This document shows positions 35,403 to 47,832 of a stretch of 64,000 bases of DNA, piece by piece (position 1 is the first letter of the stretch; the number at the start of each line of letters is the position of its first letter). This stretch comes from Hyaloperonospora brassicae. Lineage: Eukaryota > Oomycota > Peronosporomycetes > Peronosporales > Peronosporaceae. The position numbers and the translations under genes were made by a program. The notes under the pieces are model-generated. The model saw nothing but the letters and a program-made list of their open reading frames with translations, was not told the DNA's origin and did not search any database. The stretch covers positions 1 to 64,000 of the forward strand of contig CANTFL010001483.1 of assembly GCA_947650285.1 (NCBI GenBank), read 5' to 3'.

Positions 35403-36099
35403 AACGGTGCTAACCACAACCCTACCACCACACCAAATCACACACAATAACGCATCGCAAGAATGTTACACCCATGCGACATGCATACACAAACAGACTG
35501 CTACTGCTGCTATCCCCTGCCCACTGATCAGCTACAAAATAGCTTATCTGCGTCACCCGCTTTCATTACACAAGCTTCGAGAGACTTCGTGGCGCCAACA
35601 GTACCGGCGCAGTGTACGGATCGCTTTTCCATGCGACATTTAGCATACCATCGACTTGATAGACATAACGCGCTCCTATGTAGACGACTGCGCAAGCATA
35701 GCGTGGTTGCATCCGTCTCCGTGCTTTTATCTCCAATGTTAGTACTGAGCCTCAGTACAGCCGCAGTGTTACCTCTCGCAATGAAGCATGTATCTCTTTT
35801 GCGCTCATGCCTCGAAATTACATCGCCCGTACAACAGGTTTCTTGAAATAGGCTTGTAGCGAAAGAGGCGAGCAATGGACAACGTCTACGCCAAAAGCCA
35901 AGCCAGTGCCAGGCCTGTACCCGTGCGAGGGCCGAGCCAACCGCGGCTGGAAGAGCAAAAGAAGGCCAAACCGAGGTGGTCAGCATATCCGCTAGCATGG
36001 TGGAGGCTGTAGGTTGTTCTCACATGACAAAGCACAGCGATATAGTAGATGCAATAGCAGTCGGTCAATAGCAGTCGGCGAAGACAGGAAAGAATGGAT

Positions 36100-36179
36100 T
36101 GGCCAATGTGGGATTCGAACCCACGCCCTTTCGGACCAGTGCCTTAAACTGGCGCCTTAGACCGCTCGGCCAATTGACC
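36100..36179 (-). tRNA. tRNA-Leu(AAG), array copy 12
   Basis: Same 80-nt gene, 777 bp after copy 11. Length-site allele CGAGGGCCGAG (11 nt). Confidence 0.97.
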
Positions 36180-36874
36180 AACGGTGCTAACCACAACCCT
36201 ACCACCACACCAAATCACACACAATAACGCATCGCAAGAATGTTACACCCATGCGACATGCATACACAAACAGACTGCTACTGCTGCTATCCCCTGCCCA
36301 CTGATCAGCTACAAAATAGCTTATCTGCGTCGCCCGCTTTCATTACACAAGCTTCGAGAGACTTCGTGGCGCCAACAGTACCGGCGCAGTGTACGGATCG
36401 CTTTTCCATGCGACATTTAGCATACCATCGACTTGATAGACATAACGCGCTCCTATGTAGACGACTGCGCAAGCATAGCGTGGTTGCATCCGTCTCCGTG
36501 CTTTTATCTCCAATGTTAGTACTGAGCCTCAGTACAGCCGCAGTGTTACCTCTCGCAATGAAGCATGTATCTCTTTTGCGCTCATGCCTCGAAATTACAT
36601 CGCCCGTACAACAGGTTTCTTGAAATAGGCTTGTAGCGAAAGAGGCGAGCAATGGACAACGTCTACGCCAAAAGCCAAGCCAGTGCCAGGCCTGTACCCG
36701 TGCGAGCCGAGCCAACCGCGGCTGGAAGAGCAAAAGAAGGCCAAACCGAGGTGGTCAGCATATCCGCTAGCATGGTGGAGGCTGTAGGTTGTTCTCACAT
36801 GACGAAGCACAGCGATATAGTAGATGCAATAGCAGTCGGTCAATAGCAGTCGGCGAAGACAGGAAAGAATGGAT

Positions 36875-36954
36875 TGGCCAATGTGGGATTCGAACCCACG
36901 CCCTTTCGGACCAGTGCCTTAAACTGGCGCCTTAGACCGCTCGGCCAATTGACC
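36875..36954 (-). tRNA. tRNA-Leu(AAG), array copy 13
   Basis: Same 80-nt gene, 775 bp after copy 12. Length-site allele CGAGCCGAG. Confidence 0.97.
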
Positions 36955-37649
36955 AACGGTGCTAACCACAACCCTACCACCACACCAAATCACACACAAT
37001 AACGCATCGCAAGAATGTTACACCCATGCGACATGCATACACAAACAGACTGCTACTGCTGCTATCCCCTGCCAACTGATCAGCTACAAAATAGCTTATC
37101 TGCGTCGCCCGCTTTCATTACACAAGCTTCGAGAGACTTCGTGGCGCCAACAGTACCGGCGCAGTGTACGGATCGCTTTTCCATGCGACATTTAGCATAC
37201 CATCGACTTGATAGACATAACGCGCTCCTATGTAGACGACTGCGCAAGCATAGCGTGGTTGCATCCGTCTCCGTGCTTTTCTCTCCAATGTTAGTACTGA
37301 GCCTCAGTACAGCCGCAGTGTTACCTCTCGCAATGAAGCATGTATCTCTTTTGCGCTCATGCCTCGAAATTACATCGCCCGTACAACAGGTTTCTTGAAA
37401 TAGGCTTGTAGCGAAAGAGGCGAGCAATGGACAACGTCTACGCCAAAAGTCAAGCCAGTGCCAGGCCTGTACCCGTGCGAGCCGAGCCAACCGCGGCTGG
37501 AAGAGCAAAAGAAGGCCAAACCGAGGTGGTCAGCATATCCGCTAGCATGGTGGAGACTGTAGGTTGTTCTCACATGACAAAGCACAGCGATATAGTAGAT
37601 GCAATAGCAGTCGGTCAATAGCAGTCGGCGAAGACAGGAAAGAATGGAT

Positions 37650-37729
37650 TGGCCAATGTGGGATTCGAACCCACGCCCTTTCGGACCAGTGCCTTAAACT
37701 GGCGCCTTAGACCGCTCGGCCAATTGACC
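37650..37729 (-). tRNA. tRNA-Leu(AAG), array copy 14
   Basis: Same 80-nt gene, 775 bp after copy 13. Length-site allele CGAGCCGAG. Confidence 0.97.
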
Positions 37730-38424
37730 AACGGTGCTAACCACAACCCTACCACCACACCAAATCACACACAATAACGCATCGCAAGAATGTTACACCC
37801 ATGCGACATGCATACACAAACAGACTGCTACTGCTGCTATCCCCTGCCCACTGATCAGCTACAAAATAGCTTATCTGCGTCGCCCGCTTTCATTACACAA
37901 GCTTCGAGAGACTTCGTGGCGCCAACAGTACCGGCGCAGTGTACGGATCGCTTTTCCATGCGACATTTAGCATACCATCGACTTGATAGACATAACGCGC
38001 TCCTATGTAGACGACTGCGCAAGCATAGCGTGGTTGCATCCGTCTCCGTGCTTTTCTCTCCAATGTTAGTACTGAGCCTCAGTACAGCCGCAGTGTTACC
38101 TCTCGCAATGAAGCATGTATCTCTTTTGCGCTCATGCCTCGAAATTACATCGCCCGTACAACAGGTTTCTTGAAATAGGCTTGTAGCGAAAGAGGCGAGA
38201 AATGGACAACGTCTACGCCAAAAGTCAAGCCAGTGCCAGGCCTGTACCCGTGCGAGCCGAGCCAACCGCGGCTGGAAGAGCAAAAGAAGGCCAAGCCGAG
38301 GTGGTCAGCATATCCGCTAGCATGGTGGAGACTGTAGGTTGTTCTCACATGACGAAGCACAGCGATATAGTAGATGCAATAGCAGTCGGTCAATAGCAGT
38401 CGGCGAAGACAGGAAAGAATGGAT

Positions 38425-38504
38425 TGGCCAATGTGGGATTCGAACCCACGCCCTTTCGGACCAGTGCCTTAAACTGGCGCCTTAGACCGCTCGGCCAATT
38501 GACC
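38425..38504 (-). tRNA. tRNA-Leu(AAG), array copy 15
   Basis: Same 80-nt gene, 775 bp after copy 14. Length-site allele CGAGCCGAG. Confidence 0.97.
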
Positions 38505-39200
38505 AACGGTGCTAACCACAACCCTACCACCACACCAAATCACACACAATAACGCATCGCAAGAATGTTACACCCATGCGACATGCATACACAAACAGAC
38601 TGCTACTGCTGCTATCCCCTGCCCACTGATCAGCTACAAAATAGCTTATCTGCGTCGCCCGCTTTCATTACACAAGCTTCGAGAGACTTCGTGGCGCCAA
38701 CAGTACCGGCGCAGTGTACGGATCGCTTTTCCATGCGACATTTAGCATACCATCGACTTGATAGACATAACGCGCTCCTATGTAGACGACTGCGCAAGCA
38801 TAGCGTGGTTGCATCCGTCTCCGTGCTTTTATCTCCAATGTTAGTACTGAGCCTCAGTACAGCCGCAGTGTTACCTCTCGCAATGAAGCATGTATCTCTT
38901 TTGCGCTCATGCCTCGAAATTACATCGCCCGTACAACAGGTTTCTTGAAATAGGCTTGTAGCGAAAGAGGCGAGAAATGGACAACGTCTACGCCAAAAGT
39001 CAAGCCAGTGCCAGGCCTGTACCCGTGCGAGGCCGAGCCAACCGCGGCTGGAAGAGCAAAAGAAGGCCAAACCGAGGTGGTCAGCATATCCGCTAGCATG
39101 GTGGAGACTGTAGGTTGTTCTCACATGACGAAGCACAGCGATATAGTAGATGCAATAGCAGTCGGTCAATAGCAGTCGGCGAAGACAGGAAAGAATGGAT

Positions 39201-39280
39201 TGGCCAATGTGGGATTCGAACCCACGCCCTTTCGGACCAGTGCCTTAAACTGGCGCCTTAGACCGCTCGGCCAATTGACC
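39201..39280 (-). tRNA. tRNA-Leu(AAG), array copy 16
   Basis: Same 80-nt gene, 776 bp after copy 15. Length-site allele CGAGGCCGAG (10 nt). Confidence 0.97.
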
Positions 39281-39981
39281 AACGGTGCTAACCACAACCC
39301 TACCACCACACCAAATCACACACAATAACGCATCGCAAGAATGTTACACCCATGCGACATGCATACACAAACAGACTGCTACTGCTGCTATCCCCTGCCC
39401 ACTGATCAGCTACAAAATAGCTTATCTGCGTCGCCCGCTTTCATTACACAAGCTTCGAGAGACTTCGTGGCGCCAACAGTACCGGCGCAGTGTACGGATC
39501 GCTTTTCCATGCGACATTTAGCATACCATCGACTTGATAGACATAACGCGCTCCTATGTAGACGACTGCGCAAGCATAGCGTGGTTGCATCCGTCTCCGT
39601 GCTTTTATCTCCAATGTTAGTACTGAGCCTCAGTACAGCCGCAGTGTTACCTCTCGCAATGAAGCATGTATCTCTTTTGCGCTCATGCCTCGAAATTACA
39701 TCGCCCGTACAACAGGTTTCTTGAAATAGGCTTGTAGCGAAAGAGGCGAGCAATGGACAACGTCTACGCCAAAAGCCAAGCCAGTGCCAGGCCTGTACCC
39801 GTGCGAGCGCGAGCCGAGCCAACCGCGGCTGGAAGAGCAAAAGAAGGCCAAACCGAGGTGGTCAGCATATCCGCTAGCATGGTGGAGGCTGTAGGTTGTT
39901 CTCACATGACAAAGCACAGCGATATAGTAGATGCAATAGCAGTCGGTCAATAGCAGTCGGCGAACACAGGAAAGAATGGAT

Positions 39982-40061
39982 TGGCCAATGTGGGATTCGA
40001 ACCCACGCCCTTTCGGACCAGTGCCTTAAACTGGCGCCTTAGACCGCTCGGCCAATTGACC
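39982..40061 (-). tRNA. tRNA-Leu(AAG), array copy 17
   Basis: Same 80-nt gene, 781 bp after copy 16. Length-site allele CGAGCGCGAGCCGAG (15 nt), shared only with copy 19. Confidence 0.97.
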
Positions 40062-40761
40062 AACGGTGCTAACCACAACCCTACCACCACACCAAATCAC
40101 ACACAATAACGCATCGCAAGAATGTTACACCCATGCGACATGCATACACAAACAGACTGCTACTGCTGCTATCCCCTGCCCACTGATCAGCTACAAAATA
40201 GCTTATCTGCGTCGCCCGCTTTCATTACACAAGCTTCGAGAGACTTCGTGGCGCCAACAGTACCGGCGCAGTGTACGGATCGCTTTTCCATGCGACATTT
40301 AGCATACCATCGACTTGATAGACATAACGCGCTCCTATGTAGACGACTGCGCAAGCATAGCGTGGTTGCATCCGTCTCCGTGCTTTTATCTCCAATGTTA
40401 GTACTGAGCCTCAGTACAGCCGCAGTGTTACCTCTCGCAATGAAGCATGTATCTCTTTTGCGCTCATGCCTCGAAATTACATCGCCCGTACAACAGGTTT
40501 CTTGAAATAGGCTTGTAGCGAAAGAGGCGAGCAATGGACAACGTCTACGCCAAAAGCCAAGCCAGTGCCAGGCCTGTACCCGTGCGAGTGCGACCGAGCC
40601 AACCGCGGCTGGAAGAGCAAAAGAAGGCCAAACCGAGGTGGTCAGCATATCCACTAGCATGGTGGAGGCTGTAGGTTGTTCTCACATGACAAAGCACAGC
40701 GATATAGTAGATGCAATAGCAGTCGGTCAATAGCAGTCGGCGAACACAGGAAAGAATGGAT

Positions 40762-40841
40762 TGGCCAATGTGGGATTCGAACCCACGCCCTTTCGGACCA
40801 GTGCCTTAAACTGGCGCCTTAGACCGCTCGGCCAATTGACC
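40762..40841 (-). tRNA. tRNA-Leu(AAG), array copy 18
   Basis: Same 80-nt gene, 780 bp after copy 17. Length-site allele CGAGTGCGACCGAG, shared with copies 8 and 20. Confidence 0.97.
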
Positions 40842-41542
40842 AACGGTGCTAACCACAACCCTACCACCACACCAAATCACACACAATAACGCATCGCAAG
40901 AATGTTACACCCATGCGACATGCATACACAAACAGACTGCTACTGCTGCTATCCCCTGCCCACTGATCAGCTACAAAATAGCTTATCTGCGTCGCCCGCT
41001 TTCATTACACAAGCTTCGAGAGACTTCGTGGCGCCAACAGTACCGGCGCAGTGTACGGATCGCTTTTCCATGCGACATTTAGCATACCATCGACTTGATA
41101 GACATAACGCGCTCCTATGTAGACGACTGCGCAAGCATAGCGTGGTTGCATCCGTCTCCGTGCTTTTCTCTCCAATGATAGTACTGAGCCTCAGTACAGC
41201 CGCAGTGTTACCTCTCGCAATGAAGCATGTATCTCTTTTGCGCTCATGCCTCGAAATTACATCGCCCGTACAACAGGTTTCTTGAAATAGGCTTGTAGCG
41301 AAAGAGGCGAGCAATGGACAACGTCTACGCCAAAAGCCAAGCCAGTGCCAGGCCTGTACCCGTGCGAGCGCGAGCCGAGCCAACCGCGGCTGGAAGAGCA
41401 AAAGAAGGCCAAACCGAGGTGGTCAGCATATCCGCTAGCATGGTGGAGGCTGTAGGTTGTTCTCACATGACAAAGCACAGCGATATAGTAGATGCAATAG
41501 CAGTCGGTCAATAGCAGTCGGCGAACACAGGAAAGAATGGAT

Positions 41543-41622
41543 TGGCCAATGTGGGATTCGAACCCACGCCCTTTCGGACCAGTGCCTTAAACTGGCGCCT
41601 TAGACCGCTCGGCCAATTGACC
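41543..41622 (-). tRNA. tRNA-Leu(AAG), array copy 19
   Basis: Same 80-nt gene, 781 bp after copy 18. Length-site allele CGAGCGCGAGCCGAG; the spacer has the CAATGATAG variant. Confidence 0.97.
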
Positions 41623-42323
41623 AACGGTGCTAACCACAACCCTACCACCACACCAAATCACACACAATAACGCATCGCAAGAATGTTACACCCATGCGAC
41701 ATGCATACACAAACAGACTGCTACTGCTGCTATCCCCTGGCCCACTGATCAGCTACAAAATAGCTTATCTGCGTCGCCCGCTTTCATTACACAAGCTTCG
41801 AGAGACTTCGTGGCGCCAACAGTACCGGCGCAGTGTACGGATCGCTTTTCCATGCGACATTTAGCATACCATCGACTTGATAGACATAACGCGCTCCTAT
41901 GTAGACGACTGCGCAAGCATAGCGTGGTTGCATCCGTCTCCGTGCTTTTCTCTCCAATGTTAGTACTGAGCCTCAGTACAGCCGCAGTGTTACCTCTCGC
42001 AATGAAGCATGTATCTCTTTTGCGCTCATGCCTCGAAATTACATCGCCCGTACAACAGGTTTCTTGAAATAGGCTTGTAGCGAAAGAGGCGAGCAATGGA
42101 CAACGTCTACGCCAAAAGTCAAGCCAGTGCCAGGCCTGTACCCGTGCGAGTGCGACCGAGCCAACCGCGGCTGGAAGAGCAAAAGAAGGCCAAGCCGAGG
42201 TGGTCAGCATATCCGCTAGCATGGTGGAGACTGTAGGTTGTTCTCACATGACAAAGCACAGCGATATAGTAGATGCAATAGCAGTCGGTCAATAGCAGTC
42301 GGCGAAGACAGGAAAGAATGGAT

Positions 42324-42403
42324 TGGCCAATGTGGGATTCGAACCCACGCCCTTTCGGACCAGTGCCTTAAACTGGCGCCTTAGACCGCTCGGCCAATTG
42401 ACC
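42324..42403 (-). tRNA. tRNA-Leu(AAG), array copy 20
   Basis: Same 80-nt gene, 781 bp after copy 19. Length-site allele CGAGTGCGACCGAG plus one extra G near 41738. Confidence 0.97.
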
Positions 42404-43102
42404 AACGGTGCTAACCACAACCCTACCACCACACCAAATCACACACAATAACGCATCGCAAGAATGTTACACCCATGCGACATGCATACACAAACAGACT
42501 GCTACTGCTGCTATCCCCTGGCCAACTGATCAGCTACAAAATAGCTTATCTGCGTCGCCCGCTTTCATTACACAAGCTTCGAGAGACTTCGTGGCGCCAA
42601 CAGTACCGGCGCAGTGTACGGATCGCTTTTCCATGCGACATTTAGCATACCATCGACTTGATAGACATAACGCGCTCCTATGTAGACGACTGCGCAAGCA
42701 TAGCGTGGTTGCATCCGTCTCCGTGCTTTTATCTCCAATGTTAGTACTGAGCCTCAGTACAGCCGCAGTGTTACCTCTCGCAATGAAGCATGTATCTCTT
42801 TTGCGCTCATGCCTCGAAATTACATCGCCCGTACAACAGGTTTCTTGAAATAGGCTTGTAGCGAAAGAGGCGAGAAATGGACAACGTCTACGCCAAAAGT
42901 CAAGCCAGTGCCAGGCCTGTACCCGTGCGAGGCGCCGAGCCAACCGCGGCTGGAAGAGCAAAAGAAGGCCAAGCCGAGGTGGTCAGCATATCCGCTAGCA
43001 TGGTGGAGACTGTAGGTTGTTCTCACATGACGAAGCGCAGCGATATAGTAGATGCAATAGCAGTCGGTCAATAGCAGTCGGCGAACACAGGAAAGAATGG
43101 AT

Positions 43103-43182
43103 TGGCCAATGTGGGATTCGAACCCACGCCCTTTCGGACCAGTGCCTTAAACTGGCGCCTTAGACCGCTCGGCCAATTGACC
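43103..43182 (-). tRNA. tRNA-Leu(AAG), array copy 21
   Basis: Same 80-nt gene, 779 bp after copy 20. Length-site allele CGAGGCGCCGAG (12 nt) plus one extra G near 42520. Confidence 0.97.
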
Positions 43183-43877
43183 AACGGTGCTAACCACAAC
43201 CCTACCACCACACCAAATCACACACAATAACGCATCGCAAGAATGTTACACCCATGCGACATGCATACACAAACAGACTGCTACTGCTGCTATCCCCTGC
43301 CAACTGATCAGCTACAAAATAGCTTATCTGCGTCGCCCGCTTTCATTACACAAGCTTCGAGAGACTTCGTGGCGCCAACAGTACCGGCGCAGTGTACGGA
43401 TCGCTTTTCCATGCGACATTTAGCATACCATCGACTTGATAGACATAACGCGCTCCTATGTAGACGACTGCGCAAGCATAGCGTGGTTGCATCCGTCTCC
43501 GTGCTTTTATCTCCAATGTTAGTACTGAGCCTCAGTACAGCCGCAGTGTTACCTCTCGCAATGAAGCATGTATCTCTTTTGCGCTCATGCCTCGAAATTA
43601 CATCGCCCGTACAACAGGTTTCTTGAAATAGGCTTGTAGCGAAAGAGGCGAGAAATGGACAACGTCTACGCCAAAAGTCAAGCCAGTGCCAGGCCTGTAC
43701 CCGTGCGAGCCAAGCCAACCGCGGCTGGAGGAGCAAAAGAAGGCCAAGCCGAGGTGGTCAGCATATCCGCTAGCATGGTGGAGACTGTAGGTTGTTCTCA
43801 CATGACGAAGCACAGCGATATAGTAGATGCAATAGCAGTCGGTCAATAGCAGTCGGCGAAGACAGGAAAGAATGGAT

Positions 43878-43957
43878 TGGCCAATGTGGGATTCGAACCC
43901 ACGCCCTTTCGGACCAGTGCCTTAAACTGGCGCCTTAGACCGCTCGGCCAATTGACC
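43878..43957 (-). tRNA. tRNA-Leu(AAG), array copy 22
   Basis: Same 80-nt gene, 775 bp after copy 21. Length-site allele CGAGCCAAG. Confidence 0.97.
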
Positions 43958-44652
43958 AACGGTGCTAACCACAACCCTACCACCACACCAAATCACACAC
44001 AATAACGCATCGCAAGAATGTTACACCCATGCGACATGCATACACAAACAGACTGCTACTGCTGCTATCCCCTGCCAACTGATCAGCTACAAAATAGCTT
44101 ATCTGCGTCGCCCGCTTTCATTACACAAGCTTCGAGAGACTTCGTGGCGCCAACAGTACCGGCGCAGTGTACGGATCGCTTTTCCATGCGACATTTAGCA
44201 TACCATCGACTTGATAGACATAACGCGCTCCTATGTAGACGACTGCGCAAGCATAGCGTGGTTGCATCCGTCTCCGTGCTTTTATCTCCAATGTTAGTAC
44301 TGAGCCTCAGTACAGCCGCAGTGTTACCTCTCGCAATGAAGCATGTATCTCTTTTGCGCTCATGCCTCGAAATTACATCGCCCGTACAACAGGTTTCTTG
44401 AAATAGGCTTGTAGCGAAAGAGGCGAGAAATGGACAACGTCTACGCCAAAAGTCAAGCCAGTGCCAGGCCTGTACCCGTGCGAGCCGAGCCAACCGCGGC
44501 TGGAAGAGCAAAAGAAGGCCAAGCCGAGGTGGTCAGCATATCCGCTAGCATGGTGGAGACTGTAGGTTGTTCTCACATGACGAAGCGCAGCGATATAGTA
44601 GATGCAATAGCAGTCGGTCAATAGCAGTCGGCGAAGACAGGAAAGAATGGAT

Positions 44653-44732
44653 TGGCCAATGTGGGATTCGAACCCACGCCCTTTCGGACCAGTGCCTTAA
44701 ACTGGCGCCTTAGACCGCTCGGCCAATTGACC
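44653..44732 (-). tRNA. tRNA-Leu(AAG), array copy 23
   Basis: Same 80-nt gene, 775 bp after copy 22. Length-site allele CGAGCCGAG. Confidence 0.97.
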
Positions 44733-45427
44733 AACGGTGCTAACCACAACCCTACCACCACACCAAATCACACACAATAACGCATCGCAAGAATGTTACA
44801 CCCATGCGACATGCATACACAAACAGACTGCTACTGCTGCTATCCCCTGCCAACTGATCAGCTACAAAATAGCTTATCTGCGTCGCCCGCTTTCATTACA
44901 CAAGCTTCGAGAGACTTCGTGGCGCCAACAGTACCGGCGCAGTGTACGGATCGCTTTTCCATGCGACATTTAGCATACCATCGACTTGATAGACATAACG
45001 CGCTCCTATGTAGACGACTGCGCAAGCATAGCGTGGTTGCATCCGTCTCCGTGCTTTTATCTCCAATGTTAGTACTGAGCCTCAGTACAGCCGCAGTGTT
45101 ACCTCTCGCAATGAAGCATGTATCTCTTTTGCGCTCATGCCTCGAAATTACATCGCCCGTACAACAGGTTTCTTGAAATAGGCTTGTAGCGAAAGAAGCG
45201 AGAAATGGACAACGTCTACGCCAAAAGTCAAGCCAGTGCCAGGCCTGTACCCGTGCGAGCCAAGCCAACCGCGGCTGGAAGAGCAAAAGAAGGCCAAGCC
45301 GAGGTGGTCAGCATATCCGCTAGCATGGTGGAGACTGTAGGTTGTTCTCACATGACGAAGCGCAGCGATATAGTAGATGCAATAGCAGTCGGTCAATAGC
45401 AGTCGGCGAAGACAGGAAAGAATGGAT

Positions 45428-45507
45428 TGGCCAATGTGGGATTCGAACCCACGCCCTTTCGGACCAGTGCCTTAAACTGGCGCCTTAGACCGCTCGGCCA
45501 ATTGACC
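45428..45507 (-). tRNA. tRNA-Leu(AAG), array copy 24
   Basis: Same 80-nt gene, 775 bp after copy 23. Length-site allele CGAGCCAAG. First of four units carrying GAAAGAAGCGAG (near 45192). Confidence 0.97.
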
Positions 45508-46202
45508 AACGGTGCTAACCACAACCCTACCACCACACCAAATCACACACAATAACGCATCGCAAGAATGTTACACCCATGCGACATGCATACACAAACA
45601 GACTGCTACTGCTGCTATCCCCTGCCAACTGATCAGCTACAAAATAGCTTATCTGCGTCGCCCGCTTTCATTACACAAGCTTCGAGAGACTTCGTGGCGC
45701 CAACAGTACCGGCGCAGTGTACGGATCGCTTTTCCATGCGACATTTAGCATACCATCGACTTGATAGACATAACGCGCTCCTATGTAGACGACTGCGCAA
45801 GCATAGCGTGGTTGCATCCGTCTCCGTGCTTTTATCTCCAATGTTAGTACTGAGCCTCAGTACAGCCGCAGTGTTACCTCTCGCAATGAAGCATGTATCT
45901 CTTTTGCGCTCATGCCTCGAAATTACATCGCCCGTACAACAGGTTTCTTGAAATAGGCTTGTAGCGAAAGAAGCGAGAAATGGACAACGTCTACGCCAAA
46001 AGTCAAGCCAGTGCCAGGCCTGTACCCGTGCGAGCCAAGCCAACCGCGGCTGGAAGAGCAAAAGAAGGCCAAGCCGAGGTGGTCAGCATATCCGCTAGCA
46101 TGGTGGAGACTGTAGGTTGTTCTCACATGACGAAGCGCAGCGATATAGTAGATGCAATAGCAGTCGGTCAATAGCAGTCGGCGAAGACAGGAAAGAATGG
46201 AT

Positions 46203-46282
46203 TGGCCAATGTGGGATTCGAACCCACGCCCTTTCGGACCAGTGCCTTAAACTGGCGCCTTAGACCGCTCGGCCAATTGACC
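46203..46282 (-). tRNA. tRNA-Leu(AAG), array copy 25
   Basis: Same 80-nt gene, 775 bp after copy 24. Length-site allele CGAGCCAAG; GAAAGAAGCGAG variant. Confidence 0.97.
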
Positions 46283-46977
46283 AACGGTGCTAACCACAAC
46301 CCTACCACCACACCAAATCACACACAATAACGCATCGCAAGAATGTTACACCCATGCGACATGCATACACAAACAGACTGCTACTGCTGCTATCCCCTGC
46401 CAACTGATCAGCTACAAAATAGCTTATCTGCGTCGCCCGCTTTCATTACACAAGCTTCGAGAGACTTCGTGGCGCCAACAGTACCGGCGCAGTGTACGGA
46501 TCGCTTTTCCATGCGACATTTAGCATACCATCGACTTGATAGACATAACGCGCTCCTATGTAGACGACTGCGCAAGCATAGCGTGGTTGCATCCGTCTCC
46601 GTGCTTTTATCTCCAATGTTAGTACTGAGCCTCAGTACAGCCGCAGTGTTACCTCTCGCAATGAAGCATGTATCTCTTTTGCGCTCATGCCTCGAAATTA
46701 CATCGCCCGTACAACAGGTTTCTTGAAATAGGCTTGTAGCGAAAGAAGCGAGAAATGGACAACGTCTACGCCAAAAGTCAAGCCAGTGCCAGGCCTGTAC
46801 CCGTGCGAGCCAAGCCAACCGCGGCTGGAGGCGCAAAAGAAGGCCAAGCCGAGGTGGTCAGCATATCCGCTAGCATGGTGGAGACTGTAGGTTGTTCTCA
46901 CATGACGAAGCGCAGCGATATAGTAGATGCAATAGCAGTCGGTCAATAGCAGTCGGCGAAGACAGGAAAGAATGGAT

Positions 46978-47057
46978 TGGCCAATGTGGGATTCGAACCC
47001 ACGCCCTTTCGGACCAGTGCCTTAAACTGGCGCCTTAGACCGCTCGGCCAATTGACC
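46978..47057 (-). tRNA. tRNA-Leu(AAG), array copy 26
   Basis: Same 80-nt gene, 775 bp after copy 25. Length-site allele CGAGCCAAG; GAAAGAAGCGAG variant, and GGAGGCGCAAAAG as in units 2 and 3. Confidence 0.97.
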
Positions 47058-47752
47058 AACGGTGCTAACCACAACCCTACCACCACACCAAATCACACAC
47101 AATAACGCATCGCAAGAATGTTACACCCATGCGACATGCATACACAAACAGACTGCTACTGCTGCTATCCCCTGCCAACTGATCAGCTACAAAATAGCTT
47201 ATCTGCGTCGCCCGCTTTCATTACACAAGCTTCGAGAGACTTCGTGGCGCCAACAGTACCGGCGCAGTGTACGGATCGCTTTTCCATGCGACATTTAGCA
47301 TACCATCGACTTGATAGACATAACGCGCTCCTATGTAGACGACTGCGCAAGCATAGCGTGGTTGCATCCGTCTCCGTGCTTTTATCTCCAATGTTAGTAC
47401 TGAGCCTCAGTACAGCCGCAGTGTTACCTCTCGCAATGAAGCATGTATCTCTTTTGCGCTCATGCCTCGAAATTACATCGCCCGTACAACAGGTTTCTTG
47501 AAATAGGCTTGTAGCGAAAGAAGCGAGAAATGGACAACGTCTACGCCAAAAGTCAAGCCAGTGCCAGGCCTGTACCCGTGCGAGCCAAGCCAACCGCGGC
47601 TGGAAGAGCAAAAGAAGGCCAAGCCGAGGTGGTCAGCATATCCGCTAGCATGGTGGAGACTGTAGGTTGTTCTCACATGACGAAGCGCAGCGATATAGTA
47701 GATGCAATAGCAGTCGGTCAATAGCAGTCGGCGAAGACAGGAAAGAATGGAT

Positions 47753-47832
47753 TGGCCAATGTGGGATTCGAACCCACGCCCTTTCGGACCAGTGCCTTAA
47801 ACTGGCGCCTTAGACCGCTCGGCCAATTGACC
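47753..47832 (-). tRNA. tRNA-Leu(AAG), array copy 27 (last)
   Basis: Same 80-nt gene, 775 bp after copy 26. Only about 39 bp of the usual 5' flank remain on its upstream side before the array breaks at 47871, so it is the copy whose upstream context differs most. Confidence 0.97.

Noticed and set aside
27628..47724. Recurrent open frames in the array: 127, 78, 64-66 and 146 codons on plus; 142-144, 82-84, 156-157 and 179-180 codons on minus
   Set aside because: They recur only because the repeat does, overlap each other on both strands, and the minus frames are fused or cut when the length site changes by a number not divisible by three. No domain is present.
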